Part shown: positions 9,882 through 19,494 of the stretch, piece after piece
How the letters are laid out: each line of letters starts with the position of its first letter
How positions within the stretch are numbered: position 1 is the first letter of the stretch
Source of the DNA: Endozoicomonas sp. 8E
Lineage (GTDB): Bacteria > Pseudomonadota > Gammaproteobacteria > Pseudomonadales > Endozoicomonadaceae
Length of the DNA stretch: 64,000 nucleotides
Direction of reading: 5' to 3'
NCBI RefSeq assembly: GCF_032883915.1
Contig: NZ_CP120717.1
Coordinates: forward strand, 6,216,501 to 6,280,500
Translations under genes and position numbers: made by a program
Notes under the pieces: model-generated
The model's input: the letters and a program-made list of their open reading frames with translations, nothing else
Told to the model about the DNA's origin: nothing
Databases searched by the model: none

Positions 9882-11771
9882 ATTATTAAACACTCACACT
9901 TTGCAGCTCTGGTCTTTCTGCTATTTCTGCTATTGTCGCTGGCTGTCACCAGCCAGGACGAACCTTTGACAAAACAGTTTATTGTCGAGCTTAAACAGGA
10001 GGCTGGTTATCAAAACCTGAGCTTTTCTATAAAGCGTGATTGGCACACATTGCCGGGCAGCCCGTCAAGCATCATCGCCACAAACGCATATACAGGATCA
10101 GCTTTGCTGCCTGATAAAAAACGACATAGACCCAGCAGTTGCCGGGTAAAAACGCCCCTTATTGAGTCGATTCCGTGGCAATGGCTTTACGCTTCTCAGC
10201 TGCTGACTGGTTTTAAACTGGTCCTGACCACCAAAGAAGCCTCTCCGGGCTCCAATTCTTATTCATGGTTACCTGTAGCAGTGGTTTTCGGTTGGCTTCT
10301 AAAAAGCTACCGGAATCTGGATTTCCCCTTGTTTAACCCGATTGAACGCCAGTCGGCATTTCTGTTGACACATGGGGATCATCTGTTTTCAGCAATCACT
10401 ACGGTGTTTGGCTCCGAAAATAACCCTCCACAATACCAGCCATCAGAAGCATCCGGTCTGCAACCTCCACAAACCACTATCCACCTTGCAGGCTCTTTCA
10501 CTAGCTTTGTTTATTCTCACTCTGCCGATGGTAATGGAGGCCCTCAACAGCACCAACATACGTTGGCCTTAAATTGCTATATTTATCCCTGTAATGGCAT
10601 TTGCAGGTTCCGACCATCATCCAATGACGGAGAGCCCGATGCATGGTCACTGAATTTCGCAGAATTTTCGACAGGCTCCACAGTAGCAAACCCCGGCCAA
10701 GGGTCATGCCCTCATTTGACTAATGGATCCTGCTTCAGTTGCGAAGGTCACTTTGATCCTGTAAGTGCTGAAGGTTCCGAACAAAACCTACCTTTCGAAA
10801 CATTCATCGATCTCTGTGAAATTCAATATCCGTTCGATTACGGCCAACTATTTCAGGCGTATAATATTGATGACAATCCAGCCAATAGCGGCGCACTGAA
10901 TACAGGGGACTCTTATACAATTGACGCTACCGGACTACTCAATTACGGTATGCCAATGTCCGGGAATGATTGTCTACATCGCGAAGGAACGCCTCCCGAA
11001 CAAACTCCACATTGCCAAAAAGCTCTCTCAGATCACAAAGTCAACAATCACACCAGGCAACCAACCTGTAATGCGACAGTGGTTGAAAACGATGGCCAGC
11101 TGCGACCATGCGGGACAATCTGCAAGAGTGCTAAAGCCCTGAAGACTCACAAAAGCAGAGTCCATAGCGGGCAAAAAACCTGTAATGTGACAGTAATCGC
11201 GGAAGATGGTCGACAGCGGCCATGCGGTCTGGTCTGCAAGAGTTCTTCAGCTTTGACGGATCACAAAAGAAGCGCCCACAGCGGGCAAAAAGCCTGTGAC
11301 CTGATCGTAGTCGGGGAGAATGGCCAGACGCAGCCATGCGACAAGGCCTACAAAAATATTAAATCCCTGTTGGATCACAAGAGAAGAGACCACAGCGGGC
11401 AACAAACCTGTAACCTGACCGTGGTCGGGGAGGATGGCAAGCCGAGACCATGCGGGAAGGTCAGCAAAAATAGTGGAGCACTTTCGTCACACAAATTCAA
11501 TTTCCACAGCGGGCAACGAACCTGCATAGTAACCGTGGTCGGGAAAGATGGCCAGCAGCGGCCATGCGGGACGGTCTGCAACAATGCTAAAACACTGTCG
11601 AATCACAAAAGAAAAGAGCACAGCGGGGAAAAAACCTGTAACTTGACTGTGGTCGGAGAGGATGGACAACGGCGATCATGCGGGGCAGTCTGCAAGAACG
11701 CTCGAGCCCTGTCGGATCACAAAAGCAGACATCGAAAACGCAAGTCTGTTCAGGACGATGAAGATCCTTGA
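9882..11771 (+). CDS. Array gene 7: secreted 6-finger protein
   Basis: The proposed ATT start at 9882 gives 629 residues. The signal peptide begins MIKHSHFAALVFLL and ends AVTSQD-E. Domain order is standard. The linker is of the DIDDNPANS type. Six fingers start at about residue 396; units 3 and 4 have lost the third Cys (KAYKN, KVSKN). The tail is HRKRKSVQDDEDP. The first canonical codon in frame is a TTG at 9933, too far into the hydrophobic core to be a convincing start. Function unknown. Confidence 0.78.
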   Translation: MIKHSHFAALVFLLFLLLSLAVTSQDEPLTKQFIVELKQEAGYQNLSFSIKRDWHTLPGSPSSIIATNAYTGSALLPDKKRHRPSSCRVKTPLIESIPWQWLYASQLLTGFKLVLTTKEASPGSNSYSWLPVAVVFGWLLKSYRNLDFPLFNPIERQSAFLLTHGDHLFSAITTVFGSENNPPQYQPSEASGLQPPQTTIHLAGSFTSFVYSHSADGNGGPQQHQHTLALNCYIYPCNGICRFRPSSNDGEPDAWSLNFAEFSTGSTVANPGQGSCPHLTNGSCFSCEGHFDPVSAEGSEQNLPFETFIDLCEIQYPFDYGQLFQAYNIDDNPANSGALNTGDSYTIDATGLLNYGMPMSGNDCLHREGTPPEQTPHCQKALSDHKVNNHTRQPTCNATVVENDGQLRPCGTICKSAKALKTHKSRVHSGQKTCNVTVIAEDGRQRPCGLVCKSSSALTDHKRSAHSGQKACDLIVVGENGQTQPCDKAYKNIKSLLDHKRRDHSGQQTCNLTVVGEDGKPRPCGKVSKNSGALSSHKFNFHSGQRTCIVTVVGKDGQQRPCGTVCNNAKTLSNHKRKEHSGEKTCNLTVVGEDGQRRSCGAVCKNARALSDHKSRHRKRKSVQDDEDP

Positions 11772-11862
11772 TCTGGCAGCCACCCTTTCATGAGAATTTG
11801 CCCATTACAATCTTTGAGCTTTTAATTGAGTTTTTTAACAGAAAGCATAGTTATTTTCTTGA

Positions 11863-11901
11863 TCTATCCTTCCTCTCTGTAAACCAGAACACAAGGATAG
11901 A
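11863..11901 (+). promoter_or_regulatory. Leader inverted repeat of array gene 8
   Basis: Perfect arms TCTATCCTT (11863-11871) and AAGGATAGA (11893-11901) surround a 21-base loop, directly followed by ATT ATT CAA. Confidence 0.65.
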
Positions 11902-14490
11902 ATTATTCAACACTTACTCTTTACTGCACTGCTTTTGCTGTTACTGCCGTTGTCTTTGGTTTGTCAGCCGGAACCATGGACAGTACGTATTACTGCAGAC
12001 CTTGAGCAGAGCACAGGTTCTCAAAAGCAAAACTTTTTTATAAAGAGTGACCGCTACACATTGACGGGCATCCCGTCAGGAAGCACCGAAATAAACGACC
12101 ATACAGGATCAGATTTTCCGCCTTATGATAAACGACATAAACACATCGGTTACGAAGTAAAAACGACTATCATTGAGTCGATTTCATGGCAATGGCTCTA
12201 CGCTTCTAATCTGCTGATTGCTTATGAACCGATCCTGACCATCAAAGACACCACCTTAAATTCCAATCCTTATTCATGGTTACCTGTAGAAGTGATTGTC
12301 GGCTGGCTTTTAAAAAGCTATTGGAACCCCGATTTACCGCTGTTTAACCCGATTGAACAACGAGCGGCATCTATATTGAGACAGGGGGGTCAGCTATTTG
12401 TGACCATCACTACAATTTTTGGCTCCGGGCATAACACGTCACAACGCCCGTCATCAGAATCATCCGGCAAACAAGCCCCACAAGCCAATAACATACCTAG
12501 AGGCTATTTAACTCATCTTTTGTATTCTGACTTTGGCAACGGTAACGAAGGCCCTGAACAAGAGTCACACACTTTAGGTTTAAATTGTTTCGTCCATCCC
12601 TGTCATGGCGTTTGTCAATTCCAACCAGCATCCGATAACAGCAGGCCCTTTGAATGGATGCTGAATTCCGAAGAAAATTCGCCAAACCCCACAGAAGCAG
12701 CGCCCGGACAAAGCTCATGCCCTCATTTAATGGAAGGACACTGCTTGAGTTGCATAAGTGACTTTCATTCTTTAAAGGTTACAGACTCCCGACAAATCCT
12801 GCCTTTCGATACTTTGAATGATCTCCCCGCCACTCAAAGCCAGCACGCTTCCAGCCAAACCTTTCAGCCTCAGGCTCATCAGCCTGGTGATGCGCAAATG
12901 TCCTGGAGTGCACCAGCCACTTCTAATGATTTGATTATAATCAATGGGTTACTCAATCTACGTAAAAATGGTTCTCTCGAAGAAACCTCAACTTCCTCTA
13001 CACCCACTCATTTGCCCTCTCCATTGGGGACTTCAGAAACACAACAAACAACAGAATCATCGCAATTGGGTCAGAGCCCTCCTCACTTTTCCCAGACAGA
13101 CACAGCACAAAGCACAAACCACATTGTGCAACGAAGCTGTGACGTGACCACAGACGGGGAGAATGGCCAACAGCAACCCTGCGGGAAGCTCTTCAACAGT
13201 ATCAAAGCCGTGAACGCTCACAAAAGAAGATGCCACACTGGACAACAAAAGTGCGACTTAATCGTGGTCTGGGAGGATGGTCAGCTGCGGCCATGCGGGA
13301 CGGTCAGCAAAAATGCTCAAGCCCTGTTGTATCACAAAAGAAAAGAACACACAGGGCAACAAACCTGTGACATGCCCCTGATTGATAAAAGCGGCCAGCG
13401 ACTTCCATGCGGGAAGATCTTCAAGGGCTCTCAAGCCTTGTCAGCTCACAAAAGGTTTAGCCACACAGGACAACATACCTGTGACTTAACCGTGGTCGGG
13501 GAGAATAACCAGCAGCGGCCATGCGGGATGTTCTGCAAAAATGCTCAAGCCCTCACCGATCACAAAAGAAGACACCACAGCGGGCAACAAACCTGTGGCG
13601 TAACCCTGATCGGGCAGGATGGCCAGAAGCGGCCTTGCGGGTTAGTCTGTAAGAATGCTAAAGCCCTGTCGTCTCACAAAAGCAGCATCCACAGGGTGCA
13701 CCAAATCTGTCATACAACAGTGATAAAGAATGGCCAGCCACAGCCATGCGGGGAACTCTGCAGGACAGCTAAAGCTCTGGCAGGACACAAAAGCAGATAC
13801 CACAGCGGGCAAAAAACCTGTGACTTCATAATGTTCAGGGAGGATGGTCAGCAGCTGCCATGCAAAAAGGTCTGCAACAATGCTCAAGCTCTGTCGTATC
13901 ACAAAAGAAAAGAACACGGCAGGAAAAAAATCTGTGACATGATGGTGTTCGGGGAGGATAGTCAGCAGCTGCCATGCAGAAAGGTCTATAACAATGTTAA
14001 AGCCCTGTTGTATCACAAAAGAAAAGAACACACAGGACAACAAACCTGTGACGTGACTGTGGTTGGGGAAGCTGGCCAGCAACTGCCGTGCGGGAAGACC
14101 TGCAACAATATTCAAGTCCTCTTGAATCACAAGAGAGCATGCCACACAGGAAAACTAACCTGTAACTTAACTGTGGCCGGGGAGAATGACCAGCCGCAGC
14201 CATGCGGGAAGGTCTGCAACAATGCTCAGGCCCTGACGGATCACAAAAGAAGACACCACAGCGGGCGACAAATCTGTGACGCAACCGTCGTCGGTAAGGA
14301 TCGTCGGCCAGGGCCTTGCGGGGCAGTCTGCAAGAATGCCAGAACCTTGTCGGCTCACAAAAGCAGGTTTCACAGACAGCAACGGACCTGTCACTTGACA
14401 GTGGTCGGGGAGGATGGTCAACAGCGACCATGCGGAAAGCTCTTCAAGGATGCTCAAGCCCTGTCGGATCACAAAAGAATACATCGATAA
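11902..14490 (+). CDS. Array gene 8: secreted 12-finger protein, longest in the array
   Basis: The proposed ATT start at 11902 gives 862 residues, with signal peptide MIQHLLFTALLLLLPLSLVC. The linker is of the second type (LIIINGLLNLRK, then GTSETQQTT). Twelve fingers start at about residue 413; the sixth is shortened by one residue before its CG. The protein ends at HKRIHR because CGA AAA has become CGA TAA (14488-14490), so the basic tail RKRKPAD encoded just downstream is lost. That downstream DNA still reads like a family tail, so the nonsense change is recent. Confidence 0.78.
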   Translation: MIQHLLFTALLLLLLPLSLVCQPEPWTVRITADLEQSTGSQKQNFFIKSDRYTLTGIPSGSTEINDHTGSDFPPYDKRHKHIGYEVKTTIIESISWQWLYASNLLIAYEPILTIKDTTLNSNPYSWLPVEVIVGWLLKSYWNPDLPLFNPIEQRAASILRQGGQLFVTITTIFGSGHNTSQRPSSESSGKQAPQANNIPRGYLTHLLYSDFGNGNEGPEQESHTLGLNCFVHPCHGVCQFQPASDNSRPFEWMLNSEENSPNPTEAAPGQSSCPHLMEGHCLSCISDFHSLKVTDSRQILPFDTLNDLPATQSQHASSQTFQPQAHQPGDAQMSWSAPATSNDLIIINGLLNLRKNGSLEETSTSSTPTHLPSPLGTSETQQTTESSQLGQSPPHFSQTDTAQSTNHIVQRSCDVTTDGENGQQQPCGKLFNSIKAVNAHKRRCHTGQQKCDLIVVWEDGQLRPCGTVSKNAQALLYHKRKEHTGQQTCDMPLIDKSGQRLPCGKIFKGSQALSAHKRFSHTGQHTCDLTVVGENNQQRPCGMFCKNAQALTDHKRRHHSGQQTCGVTLIGQDGQKRPCGLVCKNAKALSSHKSSIHRVHQICHTTVIKNGQPQPCGELCRTAKALAGHKSRYHSGQKTCDFIMFREDGQQLPCKKVCNNAQALSYHKRKEHGRKKICDMMVFGEDSQQLPCRKVYNNVKALLYHKRKEHTGQQTCDVTVVGEAGQQLPCGKTCNNIQVLLNHKRACHTGKLTCNLTVAGENDQPQPCGKVCNNAQALTDHKRRHHSGRQICDATVVGKDRRPGPCGAVCKNARTLSAHKSRFHRQQRTCHLTVVGEDGQQRPCGKLFKDAQALSDHKRIHR

Positions 14491-14651
14491 CGCAAACCTG
14501 CTGACGGGGACCTGGACAATGACATCAGTCATCAAGAGGATAAAGTGATTAAGTAACGACCTGAATCCAAAGCTTTCATGAAATTTTGCCCTGTGCAGAC
14601 CTTAGTTTCTGACAGAAGTTTATTAATAGAAAAGCACGCTAATTGTCTTGA

Positions 14652-14690
14652 TCTATCCTTCCTCTCTGTATACCAGAACGCAAAGATAGA
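14652..14690 (+). promoter_or_regulatory. Leader inverted repeat of array gene 9 (one mismatch)
   Basis: TCTATCCTT (14652-14660) faces AAAGATAGA (14682-14690), with the same G-to-A change as in the leader of gene 7. ATT ATT AAA follows directly. Confidence 0.5.
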
Positions 14691-16772
14691 ATTATTAAAC
14701 ACTTACTCTTTACTGCACTGATGTTTCTGCTACTGCCGTTGTCTGCGCTCTCTCGGGCTCAACCGTGGACAGGGCGTTTTACTGTCGATCTTGAGCAGAT
14801 TACAGAAAGTCAAAAGAAAAACTTTTTTATAAAGTGTGATCGTCGTACATTGTCAGGAGACCCGTTAGACATCATCGAAAAAAAAGTCTATTCAGGGTCA
14901 GATTTTCCGCCACATGATAAACGACATACATCCTTCGGTTACGAGTTAAAAACGACTATTATTGAGTTTATTTCATGGCAATGGCTCTACGCTACAAATC
15001 TGGTGGTTGCTTACGAACTGATCCTGACCATCAAAGACATGCCCTTCAATTCCAATCCTTATTCATGGTTACCTGTAGAAGTGGTTGTTGGCTCGATTAT
15101 AAAAAGCTATTGGAGCCCCGATTCACCACTGTTTAACCCGATTGAACAACAGTCGGCATCTATGTTGAAACAGGGGGGCCAGCCATTTACGACTATCACT
15201 ACAATGTTTGGCTCCGTAAATAACCCATCACAACACCCGTCATCAAAATCATCCTGCCAACAAGCCCCACAGGCCAATAAAAAACCTACAGACTATTTCA
15301 CTCATTTTCAGTATTCTGACTCTGGTAACGGTAACCAAGGCCCTGAACAAGGCTCACATACTTTAGGTTTAAATTGTTTCATCCATCCCTGTCATGGCAT
15401 TTGTCAATTCCGACCAGCATCCCAGAGCAGCGGGTTCGCTGAATGGTCGCTGAATCCCGAACAAGATTCAACAGACCATACAGAAGCAGCACCCGGACAA
15501 GGCTCACGCCCTCATTTGACTGATGGACACTGCTTGAGTTGCATAAGTGATTTTGATTCCTCAAACGCTATAGATTCCCGCCAAATCCCGCCTTTTGATA
15601 CATTGAATGATCTGCCTGCCACTGAGCACCACTTCGATTCTTGCCGACGCTTTCAGGCTTATCAACCCAATGATACAGAAATGCCCAGGATTGTATCTGC
15701 TACCGCTGATGACTTGATTATAATCAGCGGGTTACTCAATCTGCGCAAGCATAATCCTCTCGCAGAAACCGTCACTTCCTTTACGATTACCCATTTGCCC
15801 TCTCCAGTGGTAACTTCAGAAACACAACAAGCAACAGGATCATCCCAACCGGGTCAGAGCCTGTCTCAACTTTCCCGGACACGCACAAAGCAAATCAAAG
15901 ATCGCACAGGGAAACGAACCTGTGACACGACGATAGTCGGGAAGAATGGCCAACAGCGCCCCTGCGGGAGGGTCTGCAGAAATGCTAAATTCCTGTCGTT
16001 TCATAAAAGCAGATACCACACCGGACTAAAAACATGTAACGTAAACGTCATCGGGCAGGATGACCAGCAGCGACCATGCGGGAAGACCTGTAACGATGCT
16101 AAAGCCCTGGCGGATCACAAAAGAAGACAACATAGCGGGCAAGAAACCTGTCACCTAACCGTCGTCGGGCAGGATGGTCAGCCGCGACCATGCGGAAAGA
16201 TCTGCAAAAATGCTCAAGCCCTGTCGGATCACAAAAGAAGACACCACAGCAGGCAACAAACCTGTCACTTGACAGTGGTCGGGGAGGATGGCCAACGGCG
16301 GCCATGCGGGAAGGTCATCAACAATTCTCAAGCCCTGACGGATCACAAAAGAAGACACCACAGCAAGCAACAAACCTGTGATGTAACCGTCATCGGGCAG
16401 GATGGTCAGCAGCGTCCATGCAGGACGATCTGCAACAATGTTCAAGCTCTGTCAGATCACAAAAGAAAACAGCACAGCGGACAACAAACCTGTGACTTAA
16501 CTATCGTCGGGCAGGATGGCCAGCCGCGGCCTTGCGGGGTAGTTTTCAAGAATTTTGGATCCTTGTCGACTCACAAAAGCAGCATCCACAGGGTCCAACG
16601 AACCTGTCATTTGATAGTGGTCGGGGATGATGGTCAGCTGCGACAATGCGGAAAGGTCTGCAAGAATTCTAAAGTCCTTTCCGATCACAAACGAATACAT
16701 CGAAAACGCAAACCTGCTTGTGGTGGCCAGTACAATGACCTCAGTTATCGAGAAGGTAAAATGGGTAAGTAA
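14691..16772 (+). CDS. Array gene 9: secreted 7-finger protein
   Basis: The proposed ATT start at 14691 gives 693 residues; an ATG in frame at 14721 would cut away MIKHLLFTAL, the charged n-region. The signal peptide ends ALSRA-QPW. The Cys-rich segment reads CFIHPCHGIC but has lost one Cys in SRPHL. The linker is of the LIIISGLLNLRK type. Seven fingers start at about residue 411, with little variation among units. The tail is HRKRKPACGG followed by an acidic and polar end. Function unknown. Confidence 0.78.
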   Translation: MIKHLLFTALMFLLLPLSALSRAQPWTGRFTVDLEQITESQKKNFFIKCDRRTLSGDPLDIIEKKVYSGSDFPPHDKRHTSFGYELKTTIIEFISWQWLYATNLVVAYELILTIKDMPFNSNPYSWLPVEVVVGSIIKSYWSPDSPLFNPIEQQSASMLKQGGQPFTTITTMFGSVNNPSQHPSSKSSCQQAPQANKKPTDYFTHFQYSDSGNGNQGPEQGSHTLGLNCFIHPCHGICQFRPASQSSGFAEWSLNPEQDSTDHTEAAPGQGSRPHLTDGHCLSCISDFDSSNAIDSRQIPPFDTLNDLPATEHHFDSCRRFQAYQPNDTEMPRIVSATADDLIIISGLLNLRKHNPLAETVTSFTITHLPSPVVTSETQQATGSSQPGQSLSQLSRTRTKQIKDRTGKRTCDTTIVGKNGQQRPCGRVCRNAKFLSFHKSRYHTGLKTCNVNVIGQDDQQRPCGKTCNDAKALADHKRRQHSGQETCHLTVVGQDGQPRPCGKICKNAQALSDHKRRHHSRQQTCHLTVVGEDGQRRPCGKVINNSQALTDHKRRHHSKQQTCDVTVIGQDGQQRPCRTICNNVQALSDHKRKQHSGQQTCDLTIVGQDGQPRPCGVVFKNFGSLSTHKSSIHRVQRTCHLIVVGDDGQLRQCGKVCKNSKVLSDHKRIHRKRKPACGGQYNDLSYREGKMGK

Positions 16773-16867
16773 CGATCTGACTCTGGCTCTTTCATGAGAT
16801 TTTGCTCTGTGTAGCCTTTAATCTCTAACAGAAGGTTTTTAATAGAAAAGCACGCTAATTGTCTTGA

Positions 16868-16906
16868 TCTATCCTTCCTCTCTGTAAACCAGAAGGCAAG
16901 GATAGA
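16868..16906 (+). promoter_or_regulatory. Leader inverted repeat of array gene 10
   Basis: Perfect arms TCTATCCTT (16868-16876) and AAGGATAGA (16898-16906) lie directly upstream of ATT at 16907. The gene behind it is intact and has no canonical start nearby. Confidence 0.7.
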
Positions 16907-19360
16907 ATTATTAAACACTTACTCCTTACTGCGCTGCTGTTTCTGCTACTTCCGTTTTCTGTCGACTGTCAGGCCGAACCGTGGACAGGACGTTTTACTG
17001 TCGATCTTGAGCAGAGTAAAGGATCTCAAAAGCAAAATTTTTGTATAAATCCTGACCACAATACATCGTCGGGCACCCCGTCAGAAATTTCCAAAACAAA
17101 CCCCTATACAGGATCAGACTCTCCGCCTGAGGATAAACAACATAAAGCCTGCGATTACCGGGTAAAAACGACCATTATTGAATCGATTTCATGGCAATGG
17201 TTCTACACCGTGAATCTGGTAGTTGCTTACGAACTGATCTTGACCATCAAAGACAGGCCCTTAAATTCCAGTCCTTACCCATGGTTACCTCTAGAAGTGA
17301 TTGTCGGCTGGCTTTTAAAAAGCTATTGGAACCCGGAGTCACAGCTGTTTAACCCGATTGAACAACAGGCTACATTTATTTTGAAAAAGGGGAATCAGCG
17401 ATTTACGACCATCAAAGCAATGTATGGCTCCGTAGATAACCCTCCACAATACCAGTCATCAGAATCATCCGACCAGCACGCCCCACAAGCTACTAACAAC
17501 CCTACAGGCTATTTCACTCATCGTCTGTATTCTGACTCTGGCAACGGTAACGAAGAACCTGAACAAGACTCACACACTTTAGGTTTAAATTGTTTCGTTC
17601 ATCCCTGCCGTGGAGTTTGTCGATTCCGACCAGCATCCGATGACAGCGGGCCAGTTGAATGGGTACTGAATTCCAAAGAAAATTCGACAGACCACACAGA
17701 AGCAGCACCCGAACAAAACTCACGCCCTCATTTGACGGATGGTAACTGCTTGAGCTGCATAAGTGATTTTGATTCTTCAAACGCTACAGATTCCCGACAA
17801 ATCCCACCTTTCGATACATCGAATAATTTGCCTGTCAGCAATGATGACTTGATTATAATCAATGGGTTACTCAATCTACGTAAGCAGTTTCCTCTCAAAG
17901 ATACCAGAACCTCCTTTGCCCTCAACAATTCTGCCCCTCCAACGGGGATTTCAGAAATACAACAAACAACTGGATCATCCCAACCGGGTCAGAACCAACC
18001 TCTTTCCCGGACAGCCACAAATCAGACCAGAGATCACAGCGAACAACAAACTTGTGGCGTGACCATCGTTGGACAAGATGGCCAACTGCGGCCCTGTGGG
18101 GCAGTCTGCGAGAATGCTAAAGCCCTGTCGTCTCACAAAAACAGCATCCACAGGGTACAACAAACTTGTCACTTGGCGGTGGTCGGGGAGGATGGTCAGC
18201 AGCGACCATGCGGGAAGATCTGCTTAAACACTCAAGTCCTGTTAGCTCACAAAAGAAAAAACCACACCGGACTAGAAACCTCTGACGTAACCGTCGTTGG
18301 GCAGGATGGCGAGCCAAGACCTTGCGGAGTAGTCTGCAAGAATACCGTATTACCGTCGTCTAACAAAAGCGGCATCCACAGTGTGCAACAAACCTGTTAT
18401 TTAACAGTGGTCAGGGAAGATGGTCAGCAGCAGCCGTGCAGGACGGTCTGCAAGACTGCTAAAGCTCTGTGGAAACATAAAAGAAGACACCACACCGAGC
18501 AACAAACCTGCGACATATCAGTGGTCGGTCAGGATGGTCAGCAGAGGCCATGCGGGAAGATAAGCAGCAATGCCCTGGCCCTGGCGGATCACAAAAGAAG
18601 ATACCACAGGGGGCAACAATCCTGTGACGTGAATATAGTCGCGAAGAATGGCCAACAGCGACCTTGCGGGAAGGTCTGCAATAATACTCAGGCCCTGAAT
18701 AATCACAAAAGAAGACACCACAGCAAGCAACGAACTTGTGACGTAACCGTCGTCGGGGAGGATGGCCAACAGTGGCCATGCGGGAAGGTCTGCAACAATG
18801 TTCAAGCCCTGTCGTCTCACAGAAGCAGCACCCACCGCGGACAAAAAAACTGTGATATGCCAGTGTTCGGGAAGGATGGTAAGCAGCGACCATGCGGGGC
18901 GGTCTGGCAAAATATTCAAGCCTTTTATTATCACAAGAGAAAAGAACACACAGGACAACAAACCTGTAACTTAATCGTGATCGGGTTGAATGGCCAGCAA
19001 CAACCATGCGGAAAGCTCTGTAAGAATTCTAAAGCCCTGTCAGATCACAAAAGAAGATACCACAGGGGGCGACAATCCTGTGACGTGAACATAGTCGCGA
19101 GCAATAGCCAACAGCGACCTTGCGGGAAGGTCTGCAATAATACTCAGGCCCTGATTAATCACAAAATAAGACACCAGAGCAAGCAACGAACTTGTGAAGT
19201 ATCTGTCGTCGGGGAGGATGGCCAGCAGCAACCATGCGGAAAGCTCTGTAAGATTGCTAAAGCTCTGGCGGATCACAAAAGAATGCATCGGAAACGCAAA
19301 CCTGCTGATGAGGATCTGGACGGTGACCTCAGTCTTCAAGAAGATAAAGTGAGTAAGTAA
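16907..19360 (+). CDS. Array gene 10: secreted 11-finger protein with no ATG, GTG or TTG near its start
   Basis: This is the strongest single case for an ATT start. The frame from 16907 encodes MIKHLLLTALLFLLLPFSVD and then CQA-EPW, an ideal 23-residue signal peptide, followed by the complete N-terminal domain. The first ATG, GTG or TTG in frame is the GTG at 17210, about 100 codons later. An upstream TGA lies within the left arm region, so the start must fall in the 16 codons before the signal peptide or inside it. Length with this start is 817 residues. Eleven fingers start at about residue 383; unit 3 has Ser for the first Cys and Asn for the first His. The tail is HRKRKPADED. Confidence 0.82.
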   Translation: MIKHLLLTALLFLLLPFSVDCQAEPWTGRFTVDLEQSKGSQKQNFCINPDHNTSSGTPSEISKTNPYTGSDSPPEDKQHKACDYRVKTTIIESISWQWFYTVNLVVAYELILTIKDRPLNSSPYPWLPLEVIVGWLLKSYWNPESQLFNPIEQQATFILKKGNQRFTTIKAMYGSVDNPPQYQSSESSDQHAPQATNNPTGYFTHRLYSDSGNGNEEPEQDSHTLGLNCFVHPCRGVCRFRPASDDSGPVEWVLNSKENSTDHTEAAPEQNSRPHLTDGNCLSCISDFDSSNATDSRQIPPFDTSNNLPVSNDDLIIINGLLNLRKQFPLKDTRTSFALNNSAPPTGISEIQQTTGSSQPGQNQPLSRTATNQTRDHSEQQTCGVTIVGQDGQLRPCGAVCENAKALSSHKNSIHRVQQTCHLAVVGEDGQQRPCGKICLNTQVLLAHKRKNHTGLETSDVTVVGQDGEPRPCGVVCKNTVLPSSNKSGIHSVQQTCYLTVVREDGQQQPCRTVCKTAKALWKHKRRHHTEQQTCDISVVGQDGQQRPCGKISSNALALADHKRRYHRGQQSCDVNIVAKNGQQRPCGKVCNNTQALNNHKRRHHSKQRTCDVTVVGEDGQQWPCGKVCNNVQALSSHRSSTHRGQKNCDMPVFGKDGKQRPCGAVWQNIQAFYYHKRKEHTGQQTCNLIVIGLNGQQQPCGKLCKNSKALSDHKRRYHRGRQSCDVNIVASNSQQRPCGKVCNNTQALINHKIRHQSKQRTCEVSVVGEDGQQQPCGKLCKIAKALADHKRMHRKRKPADEDLDGDLSLQEDKVSK

Positions 19361-19455
19361 CCATCTGACCCCAACCCTTTCATGAAGATTTGCCCAGTTC
19401 AGCCTTTAGTTTCTGACAGAAGGTTTTTAATAGAAAAACACGCTAATTGTCTTGA

Positions 19456-19494
19456 TCTATCCTTTCTCTCTGTACATCAGAACGCAAGAATAGA
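19456..19494 (+). promoter_or_regulatory. Leader inverted repeat of array gene 11 (one mismatch)
   Basis: TCTATCCTT (19456-19464) faces AAGAATAGA (19486-19494). One A-C mismatch falls inside the Shine-Dalgarno part. Confidence 0.5.

Noticed and set aside
11768-12043. A conserved second-frame ORF running through the leader and signal peptide (also at 21718, 26494 and 29031)
   Set aside because: It is conserved because the underlying leader and gene start are conserved. Its start codon is not kept among copies, and it has no consistent ribosome binding site.
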